A DNA stretch of 64,000 nucleotides. It comes from an uncultured Anaerolineae bacterium (GTDB lineage Bacteria; Chloroflexota; Anaerolineae; JACIWP01). This document shows positions 23,346 to 31,528 of this stretch, piece after piece; position 1 is the stretch's first letter; each line of letters starts with the position of its first letter. The DNA lies in NCBI GenBank assembly GCA_938049385.1, contig CALIBQ010000009.1, positions 1 to 64,000 of the forward strand, in the 5' to 3' direction. Position numbers and translations under genes: made by a program. Under the pieces are notes generated by a model. It did no database searches, was not told where the DNA came from, and saw only the letters and a program-made list of their open reading frames with translations.

Positions 23346-24860
23346 CTATCTGGATTCGACGGTCGCCGCCGCGACCAGTTCCGCGTTCAGCGCCTGTTCG
23401 GTGATCTCCTCGCGGCGGAACTCGCGAGCGATGCGGCCGGCACGCATCAGCAGGATGCGGTGACAGGTCTGCATCAGCTCCGGGATATCGTCGGAGATGA
23501 GCAGGATACCCATGCCCTGATGGGCTAACTGGCGGATCAGCTCATGGATTTCGACCTTGGAGCCCACGTCCACACCTACGGTCGGGCCGTTCAGGATGAG
23601 CACCTTGGGACTGCGGGCGATCCATTTGGCCAGCACCACGCGCTGTTGGTTGCCGCCGGAGAGCGTCTTCACGGGCAGTTCCCCTGACGGGGTCTTGACT
23701 TCCAGATGGCGGATCCAGCGCTCGGCCTCGGCGGACTTTGTCCGCAGGTCCAGCAGGCCAAGCCGGCGCAGGAAGCGCTCTATCAGTGTCACGGTGATGT
23801 TATCCGCGATGGGCTGGTCCAGGAACAGCCCCTCGCGAATGCGGTCTTCGGGCACATAGCCAATACCATGCGCTACCGCATCAGTAATACTGCGGATGAC
23901 AACCTCTTTGCCCTCGATGAAGATGCGGCCGGCGTCGGCCGGCAGTGCCCCGAACAGCGACAGGGCCAGCTCCGTGCGGCCGGAGCCCAGCAGGCCGGTC
24001 ACGCCCAACACCTCATGGGCCTTCAGCTCAAAGGAGACGTCGTAGAAGCCGCCGTGTAGGGTAAGCCCTTCCACGCGGAGCAAGGGGGGTGCTGTCTCGT
24101 CAATTTTTTCGAATGTGACGGCGCTGGTGTCGAGCCGGCGCCCGGTCATATAGTAGGCCATGGTGGGGATATCCAGGCCGGCGGCCCCCTGGTCCAGCAC
24201 CTTTTTGCCGTTGCGGAAAATAACGGTGCGGTCGGCGATCTCCATCACCTCGTTCAGCTTGTGGCTGACGAAGAGGATCGCCAGCCCTCTCTGCTTCAGC
24301 TCGCGGATCACGTTGAACAGGGCCTGGATCTCCCGCTGGGTGAGGGCGGTCGTCGGTTCGTCCATAATAATAATGCGTGCGTTGGCCAGAAGGGCCTTGA
24401 TAATTGCGATGAGCTGGCGGTCCGCCGCCGGCAGGGTCTCCACCACGGCGTCCAGCGGCAGGGAGGCGTTGATTCTTGCCAGTCCCTCTCTGGCAATCTG
24501 CTCGACCTCCTTCCAATCCACCACTTGCTTGCCGCTGGCCAGGAGCTCATTGATGGCGATGTTCTCGGCGACGGTCAGGTTGGGGAAAAGGGAAAAGTCC
24601 TGGTAGATGACCTGAATGCCCTCGTGGATAGCCTCGATAGGCGTCAGGCGTTTGTAATGATGCCCGTTGATGTAAATGTCGCCCTCGTCCGGGGTGTAGA
24701 CGCCGGAGATGATTTTGATCATAGTGGACTTGCCAGAGCCGTTCTCGCCGACCAGACAGCATATCTCGCCGGCGCGAATCGTCAGGCTCACGTCGTCCAG
24801 CGCCACCACACCCCCAAACCGCTTGCTGATATGCTCAGCGCGTAACAGATCTTCCGCCAT
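23346..24860 (-). CDS. Sugar ABC transporter ATP-binding protein, double-domain
   Basis: Energising subunit of the CUT2 importer, 504 residues with two ABC domains. The first has Walker [10 protein letters not shown] and Walker [12 protein letters not shown], with the signature replaced by [12 protein letters not shown], as is normal in this family. The second has a degenerate Walker A ([10 protein letters not shown]) but a canonical LSGGNQQRV and [12 protein letters not shown], where Asn replaces the usual catalytic Asp-Glu pair. Such asymmetry is typical of RbsA-like proteins. ATG 24860 follows AAGGGTG; the frame is open further upstream through the intergenic hairpin, but without homology. 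Confidence 0.9.
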   Translation of the reverse strand: MAEDLLRAEHISKRFGGVVALDDVSLTIRAGEICCLVGENGSGKSTMIKIISGVYTPDEGDIYINGHHYKRLTPIEAIHEGIQVIYQDFSLFPNLTVAENIAINELLASGKQVVDWKEVEQIAREGLARINASLPLDAVVETLPAADRQLIAIIKALLANARIIIMDEPTTALTQREIQALFNVIRELKQRGLAILFVSHKLNEVMEIADRTVIFRNGKKVLDQGAAGLDIPTMAYYMTGRRLDTSAVTFEKIDETAPPLLRVEGLTLHGGFYDVSFELKAHEVLGVTGLLGSGRTELALSLFGALPADAGRIFIEGKEVVIRSITDAVAHGIGYVPEDRIREGLFLDQPIADNITVTLIERFLRRLGLLDLRTKSAEAERWIRHLEVKTPSGELPVKTLSGGNQQRVVLAKWIARSPKVLILNGPTVGVDVGSKVEIHELIRQLAHQGMGILLISDDIPELMQTCHRILLMRAGRIAREFRREEITEQALNAELVAAATVESR

Positions 24861-24917
24861 AAGGTAACACCCTTTCCCAGAAAATGAAAGGTGGGACAGT
24901 CTGCACTGCTCGGAATG

Positions 24918-24957
24918 CCCCCATATATGGCGGCTTGCCGGCCGCCATATATGGGGG
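24918..24957. repeat. 17-bp perfect inverted repeat between SBP and ATPase genes
   Basis: CCCCCATATATGGCGGC (24918-24934), a 6-base loop, GCCGCCATATATGGGGG (24941-24957). It follows the binding-protein stop within the operon. Such hairpins commonly protect the 5' cistron and raise binding-protein levels relative to the membrane subunits; that role is inferred. Confidence 0.75.
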
Positions 24958-24990
24958 TGCACAGCGTCAAGCCGGAAAGTAGCGGCCGGT

Positions 24991-26034
24991 TTAGAAGGGA
25001 TACTTGTCCATATTGCTGGCGTCAATCTTGATCCAGGCGGAGCCATAGATCACCGGCACGCCGTTGACGCCTTTGCGCAGGATAATCTTCTCATAGCCGG
25101 GCACGCCCAGGTCCATGCCGTCGGTGATTTTCTCGCCCTTGATGAGCTTGTACGCCACCACCATGCAGGCATAGCCGGCCGTGGCCGGGTCCCAGGCCAT
25201 CGCCAGGTCCACCGCACCGGTCTTCAGCAGTTCGCCGGCGTAGGAGGTGATACTGGTGCCCACAACAGCGATCTTGTCCTGCAGGCCAGCTTCCTCAATG
25301 GCGCGGCCGGCACCCACGACATCGCCGGCGGCCGAGCCCAGCACGCCCTTGATGTCCGGATGCGTGCGCAGGACGTCCTTCATGGTGTTGTAGGCCACTT
25401 CCATGTCCTCTTTGGACTCGTACTTGGCGATGAACTGCATCTTGGGATAATTCTTCTCGGCGTAGGCCTTGGCGCAGTCCTGCCACTCGTTGTGGGAGGC
25501 GTTGGTCAGGGAGCCGACGAACTGGATGTACTTGCCTTCCTCGCCGGTGCGCTTGGCGAGTTCTTTCATCATTTCCTCGCCGTAAGCGCAGTTGTCGAAG
25601 GCCTCTACGTCATAGTGCAGGGTGCCCTCCTTGGCCGTGGCGGCCTCGTGGCCGATGACGATGATGCCGGCGTCCATGGCCTTCTTCTGGGCCGGCTCGT
25701 TCTCCGGCACGCCGTAGGGCACGTTGCAGATGGCATCCACGCCCTGGGCGATCAGGTTTTCAATGATGGCAACCTGCTGGGCGGAATCCACCTGGGAGGG
25801 GCCTTCCATGAAGGCCTTCACACCATAGTCTTTGCCAAACTGGAGCACGCCCTCTTCCAGGCGCTTGAACCAGTTGAAGGCGATGGACTTGACCACAGCC
25901 GCGAAGACCAACTGCTTCTCCGGCGCCTTGGTAGGAGCCTGAGTTGCGGGCGCGGGTGTGGCCGCCGGCGCGCAGGATGCCAGCATGGCCGCAATCACCA
26001 GAACCGACAGCACCATGAAAACGCTCTTTTTCAT
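24991..26034 (-). CDS. Sugar ABC transporter substrate-binding lipoprotein
   Basis: Extracytoplasmic receptor of the importer, 347 residues. A lipoprotein signal peptide ends in the lipobox LASC with Cys21, followed by an Ala/Pro/Thr-rich tether (APAATPAPATQAPTKAPE). The rest is a type I periplasmic-binding fold (VDSAQQVAIIENLIAQGVDAICNVP; GIIVIGHEAATAKEGTLHYDVEAFDN; GVLGSAAGDVVGAGRAIEEAG) closest in style to RhaS/LsrB/RbsB proteins. It has a strong GGAGGAGG site and is the first importer gene after the DeoR regulator. Confidence 0.92.
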   Translation of the reverse strand: MKKSVFMVLSVLVIAAMLASCAPAATPAPATQAPTKAPEKQLVFAAVVKSIAFNWFKRLEEGVLQFGKDYGVKAFMEGPSQVDSAQQVAIIENLIAQGVDAICNVPYGVPENEPAQKKAMDAGIIVIGHEAATAKEGTLHYDVEAFDNCAYGEEMMKELAKRTGEEGKYIQFVGSLTNASHNEWQDCAKAYAEKNYPKMQFIAKYESKEDMEVAYNTMKDVLRTHPDIKGVLGSAAGDVVGAGRAIEEAGLQDKIAVVGTSITSYAGELLKTGAVDLAMAWDPATAGYACMVVAYKLIKGEKITDGMDLGVPGYEKIILRKGVNGVPVIYGSAWIKIDASNMDKYPF

Positions 26035-26217
26035 AGCCTCCTCCTATCACACAGATTGGCATTGCGGAACATGGACCACTTACCCTGGGACTGTGAAGCG
26101 CTTCTTCTACATAACAGTTTCATTTCATCAACTACGCGGAACCCTCACCTCCTTTCTCTGCCCTTGTCTGGCGCAAGATGCACCTCGCGTAAAGGGCGTA
26201 TATGGGACGGAAATACC

Positions 26218-26991
26218 TTACGCCAGCACGACCTCGACGCCCATTTGGCGGATTTGTTCGAGCATTTCGGGGGGAGCGCCGGCGTCGGTGACGATCCTGT
26301 CCACAGCGGTCAGGGGAGCGACACTCACAAACGTGGTTACGCCGAACTTACTGCTGTCAGCGACAACGATCTTTTCCCGCGCACTGCGCAAGAGGTTCTT
26401 TTTTACCTGGGCATCTTCCATGTTATATTCCGTCAGCCCGTCTTCCAGGCTGATGCCGGCGATGCCGATAAACGCCTTGTCCACATGGAACTCCTGATAT
26501 GCCCGCTCCGGCAAAGCACCGATCATCGAAAGCTCGCGCGGCCGGACGATGCCCCCCGTGATGATCAGACGCGCATCCGCCTCCAGTGAAAGTACATCCA
26601 CCACCCGGTTGGCGATAGGCAGGCAGTTGGTGATAATGGTGAGATTGCGCTTGCCCTTCAGCCAACGCACAATCTCCAGAGTGGTCGTCCCCACATCCAA
26701 TGCGATGCTGTCGCCATCATATATCAATTCCGCCGCCTTGCGCCCGATTGCCGCCTTGATCTCCTGGTTCTTGGTGGCGCGCATGGGAAAAGGCGGCTCG
26801 TAACTGCGGCCGAGATTGGCTACCGCACCGCCGTGAATGCGCCGCAAAAGGCCCCGGCGGTCAAGCTCGTTCAGGTCCCGACGAGCGGTCATTTCGGAGA
26901 CGTTGAAGAGCTGGCAGATTTCGGGGATGGTGATGCGGCCTTTTTCCAAAACGATCTCGATGATTTTGCTGTGCCGCTCAACCGCGTTCAT
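26218..26991 (-). CDS. DeoR-family transcriptional regulator
   Basis: A 257-residue repressor with an N-terminal DeoR winged helix (ITIPEICQLFNVSEMTARRDLNELDRRGLLRRIHGGA, about 20-55) and a C-terminal sugar-phosphate sensor domain with the DeoRC motifs IALDVGTTTLEIVRWL, VIITNCLPIANRV-like ITNCLPIANRVVDVL, LIITGGIVR and VVADSSKFG. It is the promoter-proximal gene of the sugar ABC operon and probably senses the phosphorylated sugar made by the FGGY kinase. Repeated GTTCG-type sites in its promoter suggest autoregulation. Confidence 0.92.
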   Translation of the reverse strand: MNAVERHSKIIEIVLEKGRITIPEICQLFNVSEMTARRDLNELDRRGLLRRIHGGAVANLGRSYEPPFPMRATKNQEIKAAIGRKAAELIYDGDSIALDVGTTTLEIVRWLKGKRNLTIITNCLPIANRVVDVLSLEADARLIITGGIVRPRELSMIGALPERAYQEFHVDKAFIGIAGISLEDGLTEYNMEDAQVKKNLLRSAREKIVVADSSKFGVTTFVSVAPLTAVDRIVTDAGAPPEMLEQIRQMGVEVVLA

Positions 26992-27007
26992 AGCCCGCCC
27001 ATCTTAC

Positions 27008-27066
27008 GTTCGTTTCTGTTTAGATAATACACCAAAAATGTTCGAATGTCAATAGATCAAACGAAC
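27008..27066 (-). promoter_or_regulatory. deoR-type gene promoter with three GTTCG operator elements
   Basis: Minus-strand TTGACA (27052-27047), 17 bases, TATTAT (27029-27024). Plus-strand GTTCGTTT (27008-27015), GTTCGAA (27040-27046) and inverted AAACGAAC (27059-27066) flank and overlap the promoter. DeoR-family regulators often bind repeated TTCG/CGAA-type sites. The arrangement is directly visible; its use by this regulator is inferred. Confidence 0.65.
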
Positions 27067-27084
27067 ATAGAAGCTTAAAATTTC

Positions 27085-27113
27085 GCGCCAGCCGGCATGA
27101 TGCCGGCTGGCGC
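27085..27113. other. Perfect 13-bp hairpin between divergent promoters
   Basis: GCGCCAGCCGGCA, a 3-base loop, TGCCGGCTGGCGC. It lies between the deoR-type promoter and the promoter of the HAD gene. An A/T-rich tail (GAAATTTTAA) follows on the minus strand, so it could stop antisense or upstream transcription. Confidence 0.55.
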
Positions 27114-27115
27114 AC

Positions 27116-27144
27116 TTGTACTCGCGGCATCTCCGTGCTATATT
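27116..27144 (+). promoter_or_regulatory. Promoter of the HAD-family gene
   Basis: TTGTAC (27116-27121), 17 bases, TATATT (27139-27144), about 45 bases before the chosen ATG. Confidence 0.5.
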
Positions 27145-27191
27145 GAAATTGAACATGGAAATTGACAGCTCCGCAGAGGAGCATCATCACC

Positions 27192-27677
27192 ATGACAGAG
27201 CGCGCCGGCATCCGCATTGAACTCCCCGGACAGGGGGACCTGACCATCCGCGCCCTGGTGCTGGACCTGAACGGCACGGTGACAACGGACGGTTCTCTGG
27301 TCCCCGGCGTTGTTGAGCGAGTCCGCGCGCTCCAGCCGTTCGTGGAGATCTTCCTGGTGACCGCCGATACGCTGAGAACAGCCAGCACCATCGCACAGGA
27401 ACTGGGTTGTGAACTGCTGGTGCTGGAGAGGGGCGAGGAAGCGGAGCAAAAGCGGCACTGGGTACGGCAGATAGGCGCCGGCCATACGGCGGCTATCGGC
27501 AACGGCGCCAACGATGCCCTCATGTTGCAAGAAGCGGCCCTGGGCATCGCGGTCATCGGGCCGGAGGGAGCGGCCGTGCCGGCCCTGCTGGCCGCGGACG
27601 TGGTGGTGCCCGATATCCGCGACGCGCTGGACCTGCTGGCGCGGCCGGCACGGCTGATCGCGACCTTACGGCGGTAG
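27192..27677 (+). CDS. HAD-family hydrolase resembling the P-domain of P-type ATPases
   Basis: A 161-residue stand-alone HAD protein. Motif I is LDLNGTVTTDG, in which the usual second Asp is replaced by Asn, so the acid-base residue of phosphatases is missing. Motif II is the Thr in LVTADT, Lys82-type residue lies in the EEAEQKRHWV region, and motif IV is AIGNGANDALMLQEA, as in P-type ATPase P-domains (COG4087-like soluble ATPase relatives). No membrane segment is present. ATG 27192 has a GAGGAG site. The function is unknown. Confidence 0.78.
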   Translation: MTERAGIRIELPGQGDLTIRALVLDLNGTVTTDGSLVPGVVERVRALQPFVEIFLVTADTLRTASTIAQELGCELLVLERGEEAEQKRHWVRQIGAGHTAAIGNGANDALMLQEAALGIAVIGPEGAAVPALLAADVVVPDIRDALDLLARPARLIATLRR

Positions 27678-27681
27678 AGTG

Positions 27682-28329
27682 CTAGCCCCCAAAGCGGAAC
27701 GAGGCGAGCATCTGCTCCTGATACGGCGTCAGGGCAATCAGCCGATAGACGTATCCGCTGTGCGCGCAGAAATGAAACTCATTGGGAGCCATCAGCGTCG
27801 TCAAGGTCACCCGCACGCACTGCGCGCCGCCGATGGTCTCGTCGGTCTGCTCGCCCTGCAGTGCCGCGTGGGACTCGATCCACTGCCGGAGCGGCAGTCC
27901 TGAGGGGTTAGAGAACACCTCGACACTGAAGTTGGGCGGCTGTAGCTGGGCGGTCTCGCTCTCGGCAAGCTGTTTTTCCAACAGCCGGACCCGATGCAGC
28001 AGGTTCGGGTCGATCTGACTGAGCAGTTCTACCTCTTCCAGAATCACATAATTGTCAGGATATTGGAAGGAAAAGCCGAACCGCTCGTCGCGATAGGCAA
28101 GCCATTGGACGGGTGCAGGACCTGGCATGGTTGTCCCTCCGGCGGGTCCGCCGGCCGGCGCGGTGCCCGGTTCGGTACTGCCCGGCGTGTCTCCAATCAG
28201 GACTCCGCCCGGCGTGTCGGTAGGTTGGCCGGCCGGCGGACCCGCCCCGGGCAGATATTCGGGCGTGCCGACACAGCCGGCCGCCAGCATGAGCAGGATA
28301 CAGCTCAGCAAAACAAGATACCTGGTCAT
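27682..28329 (-). CDS. Lipoprotein with Pro/Gly/Thr-rich tether
   Basis: A 215-residue predicted lipoprotein with signal sequence and lipobox LAAGC near residue 19. A 60-residue low-complexity linker rich in Pro, Gly and Thr follows, then a compact domain starting VQWLAYRDERFGFSFQYPDNYVI. The phrase RFGFSFQYP resembles the start of PsbP-like/DcrB-like small surface domains found in many Chloroflexota and Firmicutes lipoproteins. ATG 28329 has a GGGAGGAAAGAGG leader. It is convergent with the HAD gene, four bases apart. No specific function can be named. Confidence 0.75.
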   Translation of the reverse strand: MTRYLVLLSCILLMLAAGCVGTPEYLPGAGPPAGQPTDTPGGVLIGDTPGSTEPGTAPAGGPAGGTTMPGPAPVQWLAYRDERFGFSFQYPDNYVILEEVELLSQIDPNLLHRVRLLEKQLAESETAQLQPPNFSVEVFSNPSGLPLRQWIESHAALQGEQTDETIGGAQCVRVTLTTLMAPNEFHFCAHSGYVYRLIALTPYQEQMLASFRFGG

Positions 28330-28418
28330 CCTCTTTCCTCCCGCTGGTTCTGCGCCTTTGCGGCTCGAACAGCCGCATTTTAGACGCCTGCAGGAAGGGA
28401 TTGGTTCCCCTGGAGCGC

Positions 28419-28456
28419 ACAGAGAAGGGCGGTGTGTTCTCACCGCCCTTCTCTGT
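28419..28456 (-). terminator. 16-bp hairpin after the serine protease gene
   Basis: ACAGAGAAGGGCGGTG, a 6-base loop, CACCGCCCTTCTCTGT. It lies between the protease stop and the lipoprotein start on the minus strand. There is no U-run, so it is a probable terminator or processing hairpin. Confidence 0.6.
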
Positions 28457-28479
28457 CCTATCAAAATCCCGAGGCGACG

Positions 28480-29616
28480 TTACGGTGCGACTGCCCAGTC
28501 CCACAGGGTCTTGACGTTAGAATCGAAGTAAGGGGAGAAAAGTTCCTTAGTGTAACCACTGCGCCGATGGCTGTTCACGCCGTTCAGGTAGTTATTGGTG
28601 GCGAACTGCCAGATCCACGGGCCGCCGCTGCAGCCGCCCGTCATGTCGCATCCCACGCCCATGGGCTTCGGCGTAGAGCCGAACGGGCTGTCGTAGGCGT
28701 AGGAGGACTGGCAGGCGATCATGCGCTGGCCGTTGAACGGCGAGGCGGCAGGATAGCCCAGTTCCCACCAGTGCAGGACGCGGCTCTGGTTCCAGGCGAA
28801 CCCCAGATACCCAACCACCTGGGTGATGGTCTTGCCGGCGGCGTTCTTGTTCAGCCGGCCGGCCCCCACATCCTTGGCGGCGTCCGCACTGGTGTACCAC
28901 GGCGTCCGGACGGCCAGAACCGGCGCAGTCCACTGCCCGAATGGGGCCGATCCATCTTTGTACGCCGGCACGAACACCACGTTGGTGGACCAGCCGGTGT
29001 TCTTGTTGTCCCCCTTATGCAGGCAGTGGCCGGCGGTCATGATGCTGTTGCTGTTGTAGTCCTTCCCGATCACCGCGGCAGAGCAAACATACGAGACACC
29101 GTACTGCGTGAAGAACAGCTTGCCGATGGTGATGAAGGGCCACTTGACCGTGTAATTCACGATGGTCCAGACCGCATGCCGGGTGAAGGGCGGCGGATAG
29201 CTGTAGCCCAGGAACTCGGCGGCCGCCTCAAAGACCCCATCCTCTTCCAGGAGCTCCAGCGCGTCCAGGGCACCCTGGGCGGACTGATCTTTGAGCGGGA
29301 CCGCCCCCTTGATGGCGCCAGCCGGCCCATCGGGCCCTGCCAGCACGTCAACCGTCAGCGCACCCTCAAAGGTCATTTCCGGCATAGGGTACGGGATAGC
29401 GGCCCTCATCTCTTCCGCGGTCCAGGGTCGCGCTGCCATGACGAACACGCCGTCCTCGTCCGAGGTGCGGAACGGACCAGCGCCGGGCTGTGCCGCCTCA
29501 CCGCTCGAGGACTGCGCAGGGATGTCGGCGCTTGCCGGCACTAACTCCGACAGCGCAACCAGCAGGATCACACTCAGGATCATGGAGAACAGCTTCAGGA
29601 ATTTGTTGCGGGACAT
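28480..29616 (-). CDS. Secreted trypsin-like (V8/glutamyl-endopeptidase-type) serine protease
   Basis: A 378-residue exported protease. The N-terminal signal peptide (KLFSMILSVILLVALSELVPASA) is followed by a propeptide-like region to about residue 150. The chymotrypsin-fold domain then has VCSAAVIG, the catalytic His in IMTAGHCLH, a candidate Asp in the DGSAPFGQW to DVGAGRL region, and the nucleophile in GCDMTGGCSGGPWIW. The pattern resembles V8-like/Glu-specific secreted proteases (YpgQ, Blase). The start has AGGAGG seven bases upstream. It is likely self-processed outside the cell. Confidence 0.85.
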   Translation of the reverse strand: MSRNKFLKLFSMILSVILLVALSELVPASADIPAQSSSGEAAQPGAGPFRTSDEDGVFVMAARPWTAEEMRAAIPYPMPEMTFEGALTVDVLAGPDGPAGAIKGAVPLKDQSAQGALDALELLEEDGVFEAAAEFLGYSYPPPFTRHAVWTIVNYTVKWPFITIGKLFFTQYGVSYVCSAAVIGKDYNSNSIMTAGHCLHKGDNKNTGWSTNVVFVPAYKDGSAPFGQWTAPVLAVRTPWYTSADAAKDVGAGRLNKNAAGKTITQVVGYLGFAWNQSRVLHWWELGYPAASPFNGQRMIACQSSYAYDSPFGSTPKPMGVGCDMTGGCSGGPWIWQFATNNYLNGVNSHRRSGYTKELFSPYFDSNVKTLWDWAVAP

Positions 29617-30182
29617 ATGAACCTCCTAGGTGATACATCTTCTGTGTGCATGGTCATCACGATTTCGCGCTGTCCCGGCAGTGGCCCCATTCCCCGCACC
29701 TCCTTTCTATGGAGATTCATCTCTGCCGGCCGCCCCATCTATCCACCAACATGCGGTCAGCGTGACCGCACGTGGTACACCCATATTTGATGCTGTCCGC
29801 GCGGGTTGACGCCGCCCTATCAGTTCCCGAGAGCAGTTAGGGAACATGAACTGGCCGGCACCACAAGATCACCAGAGCAAGATGCCGGCGCAGTCAGGGT
29901 ACGATGCGTCCCCGAACGTCGGAGCCGAAGCCCGTATGCAGTTTACAGTGGAAGCAGTGTGCACAATGTGCAAGAATGGAAAAAGGAAGGGAGAAGAAGA
30001 AACGGTTATGTGTAACAACGGATTGCCGATTCAGAGGACCGACTGGCCTCCATCCAGTCCCAACAGACCACAAGGGGACAAAAACGCCACAGAATCCACA
30101 ACCGCCGTCCAACTATGTACCATGCAAGTTTCTATCAAAATTATATATCAATTCCGGGGAAAAGTCAATAAATAGAGTGAGG
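29617..30182. other. Intergenic region without a convincing gene
   Basis: About 570 bases upstream of the protease. A palindrome TGCGGTCA-GCG-TGACCGCA lies at 29752-29770. Several short open frames exist (for example near 29806-30175), but none has a good ribosome-binding site or recognisable product. Base composition here is less GC-rich than in the neighbouring genes. The downstream part, to 30477, holds a palindromic repeat and a terminator. Confidence 0.6.
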
Positions 30183-30315
30183 GCGTTGGAAAAGTCCAAA
30201 CATACAATCTGAAGCCTGGCGGCTGAAGCCACAGCAACAACTGCGAAGCCTGCGCAGGCAGGCTTCGCGAAGTCGGCGCCGGCCAACTTCGCAGGCACAG
30301 CCGAGGGTTCGACCG
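30183..30315. repeat. Modular palindromic repeat, copy 3
   Basis: Begins GTTGGAAAAGTCCAAACATA (30185 on), then GCCTGGCGGCTGAAGCCA (30215 on) and GCGAAGCCTGCGCAGGCAGG with CTTCGCGAAGTCGG (30243-30280). Each module recurs in copies 4 and 6. It lies downstream of the PTS/dehydrogenase operon. Confidence 0.8.
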
Positions 30316-30410
30316 TTGGGCAAGTCCGATCCTGCCCATACGGCTCTGTCAACATCTCCACAAGCGTAAGGGCACAGCGGTACTTTGCCCCTATGCTTCG
30401 GCAGAAGAGA

Positions 30411-30449
30411 GAACCTCCCACAAGGGTTAAGAGCCCTCATGGGAGGTTC
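30411..30449 (-). terminator. Terminator-like hairpin after the PTS-linked operon
   Basis: GAACCTCCCA (30411-30420) pairs with TGGGAGGTTC (30440-30449), with an inner AGGG/CCCT stem. It lies about 30 bases after the stop of the dehydrogenase gene on the minus strand. Confidence 0.65.
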
Positions 30450-30477
30450 GCAAGACGGCCAGCCGCGCCGGCGGGTA

Positions 30478-31518
30478 TCACATAGTAACCACCACCCGAT
30501 AGGTGTCCAGCTTCAGGGCCTCCTGGAGTCCCTCTTCGAGCTTCTCGAACGGGAACACGCGCGAGACGAACGGTTTGAGATCGATCTTCCGCTGGGTGAT
30601 GAGCCGCACCGCCTCCCAGACATCCTGGCGGTCCTGGCTGACCGTACCAGTAAGCGTTACCTCTTTGTTGTGGAAGATGTTGGGGTCCACGGAGATTTTC
30701 GTGCCCCGAGGGTGGATGCTGGAATAGACCATCACCCGACCGCCCTTAGCCGCCAGGTTGACCGCCAGCTCTACCAAGGGGCCGGCCGCCGTGGCACAGA
30801 AGATGACGTCCGCGCCGCGCCCATTGGTGGCCTGCTTCACGCTCTCGGCCAGGTCCTGCTCAAAGGGATTGATGACGATATCGGCACCCATCTGGCGGGC
30901 GAACTCGGCGCGCGGTGCATTGGGTTCGCTGACCATGACGCGGGTGCCGGCCTGTTTGGCCAGCACGAGATGGAGCATGCCCATGATGCCGGCGCCAATG
31001 ATGAGCACGTTCTCCCCCCGCTCCAGGCGTGCCTTGCGCACACTGCGCACGACGCAGGCCAGCGGCTCCGTCAGGCACAGCTCTTCGAAGGGGATGTCAT
31101 TGGCGCCCTTGTATAACTGATAGTCATCCATCAGGACATATTCCGCCAGGCCGGCCGGCCCGGGCACGTCCGTGTCAAAGAACGGCGCCCGAGCGTTGTC
31201 GCAGATATTGTCCAGCCCTTTGCGGCAGGACTCGCAGTAGCCACAGCGGGTCAGGAGCGAGGCGACCACCCGGTCGCCGATCTTGGCGTCGGTGAAGACC
31301 TTATCCCCCAGCTTGACAAGCTCGCCGGCCACCTCATGGCCGCCGGCGAGCGGGTAATACGGTTCTTCCCCAATGTACATGCGCTGTTCCCAGGTGCACA
31401 GCCCACAGGCCCGCACCCGGATCAGCGCCTGCCGAGGGCCGGGTTCAGGAATAGGAACCTCATCAATGCGGATCTGTCGGGGTCCGACGAACACAGCACG
31501 ACGATATGTGTTGGTCAT
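30478..31518 (-). CDS. Zinc-dependent medium-chain alcohol/polyol dehydrogenase
   Basis: A 346-residue MDR-family oxidoreductase. The catalytic zinc site is seen in RACGLCTWEQ (Cys) and GGHEVAGELV (His-Glu). Only part of the structural zinc lobe is plain, as RCGYCESCRKGLDNIC with four cysteines. The NAD(P)-binding Rossmann motif is VLIIGAGIMGMLHLVLA. Such enzymes oxidise secondary alcohols of polyols or sugar phosphates (sorbitol, threonine, gluconate-type). It is the last gene of the PTS operon, after an aldolase, so it probably acts on the imported sugar derivative. Confidence 0.9.
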   Translation of the reverse strand: MTNTYRRAVFVGPRQIRIDEVPIPEPGPRQALIRVRACGLCTWEQRMYIGEEPYYPLAGGHEVAGELVKLGDKVFTDAKIGDRVVASLLTRCGYCESCRKGLDNICDNARAPFFDTDVPGPAGLAEYVLMDDYQLYKGANDIPFEELCLTEPLACVVRSVRKARLERGENVLIIGAGIMGMLHLVLAKQAGTRVMVSEPNAPRAEFARQMGADIVINPFEQDLAESVKQATNGRGADVIFCATAAGPLVELAVNLAAKGGRVMVYSSIHPRGTKISVDPNIFHNKEVTLTGTVSQDRQDVWEAVRLITQRKIDLKPFVSRVFPFEKLEEGLQEALKLDTYRVVVTM

Positions 31519-31528
31519 GGTACTCCTC

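Noticed and set aside
29806-30212. Several short plus-strand open frames upstream of repeat copy 3
   Set aside because: No ribosome-binding sites, no recognisable sequence, and they run into the repeat.
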